From positions 1-7,446 of the forward strand of contig CANHPJ010000074.1 of assembly GCA_947462515.1 (NCBI GenBank): DNA of 7,446 nt. Direction: 5' to 3'. Under the pieces are notes generated by a model. That model had not been told where the DNA came from, made no database searches, and worked only from the letters and a program-made list of their open reading frames with translations. The number at the start of each line of letters is the position of its first letter. Position 1 is the stretch's first letter. Origin of the DNA: Bacteroidota bacterium. Its GTDB lineage: Bacteria; Bacteroidota; Bacteroidia; JACCXN01. Made by a program: the position numbers and the translations under genes. Of this stretch, positions 6,466 to 7,446 are shown one piece after another.

Positions 6466-7446
6466 CTAAAAAGCCCTAACTGCCCTTACGTAGTTTTGAG
6501 AAAACTTACTCAAATCAGACTGACTGCCAAGATTGAAATTCTGCATCCAGGCTTCATTATAGCTGCTTTCGCTCGAGCTCCAATAATAATTAATAGCAAA
6601 ACCATTAATTAGTCCCTTGTTTAAATATAGTTTATTCAATTCCTCTTTACTTGGCAAATACCAATCGGTAAAACCATTCAACTGCAAATCGGCGCACAAT
6701 TTGGCAGCATAATTTCCAGCCCCTTGAATGGCTACAATGGCATCCGTATTTCCACTTCCTTTTCCTATAGCGGTCCCAACAGCTCCCGTTGCCACATCAT
6801 TGCCATTATACCATTGTATTCCGGTACTTTGGTCAGAAGGGGCAGCAATAATACCATGTGGCACATTGGCATCATAGCCGGAGTCACCTGCCTGCAATAA
6901 ATAAGCAATAACACCTCCCTGATAAGCCTGCCCAACAGTGAGTATTAGCGGCGAAGAGGTAACAAAACTTACCTCCGTGCCATAGCCAGTTCCTGCACTA
7001 TTGGTAGCATATGCCCTGGCATAATAAGTTGTATTTGATATTAAACCCGACAACGTGGAAGAAAAGGTTCCCATACCACTACCATCTGAAGTTTTAAAGT
7101 TAGAAATATTCGGATTTGGACTTGTATTATAACAAACTCCTCTGGCAGTAATTTCTGCTCCTCCATCATCTATTATTTTTCCACCACTCATTGCTGTAGA
7201 AGTAGTTATGAACGAGGCAACTGTGGTACTGCACTTTGGCAACACGATAGGGCAAGGCCCCCACGTAGGTTTGCCATCGCAAAAGGTTAATGTCTGCCCT
7301 TTAGTACCGGGACTAACCATCACCCACTCTTTTCCATTCCAATATTGTATTTCACCTTCGGCTTTGCCTTCAGGCATTATTCCATTAAGTCCATTGCATA
7401 TGTATTTTGTCAATGTACCCTGAACCTCTGATGCATCGAGTATGCC
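6466..7446 (-). CDS. DUF1566/Lcl_C domain surface-type protein with fibronectin-III-like repeat, 5'-truncated by the window edge
   Basis: The frame is open from the right edge to a TAG at 6468-6466, giving 326 visible residues. The TTG at 7413 is not a convincing start because coding sequence continues upstream (GILDASEVQGT). In visible residue numbers, about 30-65 form a short module with EIQYWNGKEWV and FCDGKPTWGPC, often seen in Bacteroidota surface proteins. About 72-163 form an Ig/FN3-like domain (ARGVCYNTSPNP, then TYYARAYATNSAGTGYG). About 168-326 form the DUF1566/Lcl_C domain, with GGVIAYLL, DWYLPSKEELNKLY, YWSSSE and terminal VRAVRAF. This domain belongs to the C-type-lectin-like group and probably binds a ligand outside the cell. 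The protein ends directly after that domain, with no T9SS sorting domain. Its G+C content is visibly above its neighbours. The acyltransferase gene converges on it, with 47 bp between them and no clear terminator. Confidence 0.85.
   Translation of the reverse strand, partial: GILDASEVQGTLTKYICNGLNGIMPEGKAEGEIQYWNGKEWVMVSPGTKGQTLTFCDGKPTWGPCPIVLPKCSTTVASFITTSTAMSGGKIIDDGGAEITARGVCYNTSPNPNISNFKTSDGSGMGTFSSTLSGLISNTTYYARAYATNSAGTGYGTEVSFVTSSPLILTVGQAYQGGVIAYLLQAGDSGYDANVPHGIIAAPSDQSTGIQWYNGNDVATGAVGTAIGKGSGNTDAIVAIQGAGNYAAKLCADLQLNGFTDWYLPSKEELNKLYLNKGLINGFAINYYWSSSESSYNEAWMQNFNLGSQSDLSKFSQNYVRAVRAF

Noticed and set aside
7208..7423. 71-residue + strand ORF
   Set aside because: It is antisense to the surface-protein gene, whose frame stays open to the window edge.

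Overview
The window looks like chromosomal DNA from a member of the phylum Bacteroidota. It is AT-rich with weak or absent Shine-Dalgarno sequences. It carries a PorP/SprF-type protein and a secreted protein with a C-terminal sorting domain, both hallmarks of the type IX secretion system (T9SS). It also carries a DUF3822-rsmD gene pair, which I know as a Bacteroidota arrangement. I cannot place it to genus.

Left part (1-2601): the 3' part of a PorP/SprF-like outer-membrane protein gene (+ strand) runs into the window from the left. It converges on a gene (- strand) for a 585-residue secreted matrixin-like metalloprotease with signal peptide, TIMP/NTR-like N-terminal region, IPT/TIG domain, zinc-protease domain and T9SS sorting domain. 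Only 16 bp separate the two stop codons, and a stem-loop followed by a T run spans the junction.

Middle (2650-5789): DUF3822 and rsmD (16S rRNA m2G966 methyltransferase) lie 1 bp apart on the - strand and are probably cotranscribed. A 298-bp divergent intergenic region, with a 19-bp perfect palindrome and a TTTACA-N5-TGTAAA dyad, separates them from a compact RecD/Pif1-like superfamily 1 helicase on the + strand. Both divergent genes appear to use non-ATG starts (GTG and TTG).

Right part (5861-7446): a short PlsC-like acyltransferase follows the helicase on the + strand. It converges on the 3' part of a surface-type protein (- strand) with a fibronectin-III-like repeat and a C-terminal DUF1566/Lcl_C domain, whose 5' end lies beyond the right edge. 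This last gene is visibly richer in G+C than its neighbours.

The genes fall into core housekeeping functions (rRNA modification, DNA unwinding, lipid acylation) interleaved with cell-surface and secreted functions. I found no mobile element, CRISPR array, RNA gene or defence island, and no clear new multi-gene system. The most interesting points are the domain design of the metalloprotease (possible built-in inhibitor with a lone cysteine, altered zinc motif) and the palindromes in the divergent intergenic region.
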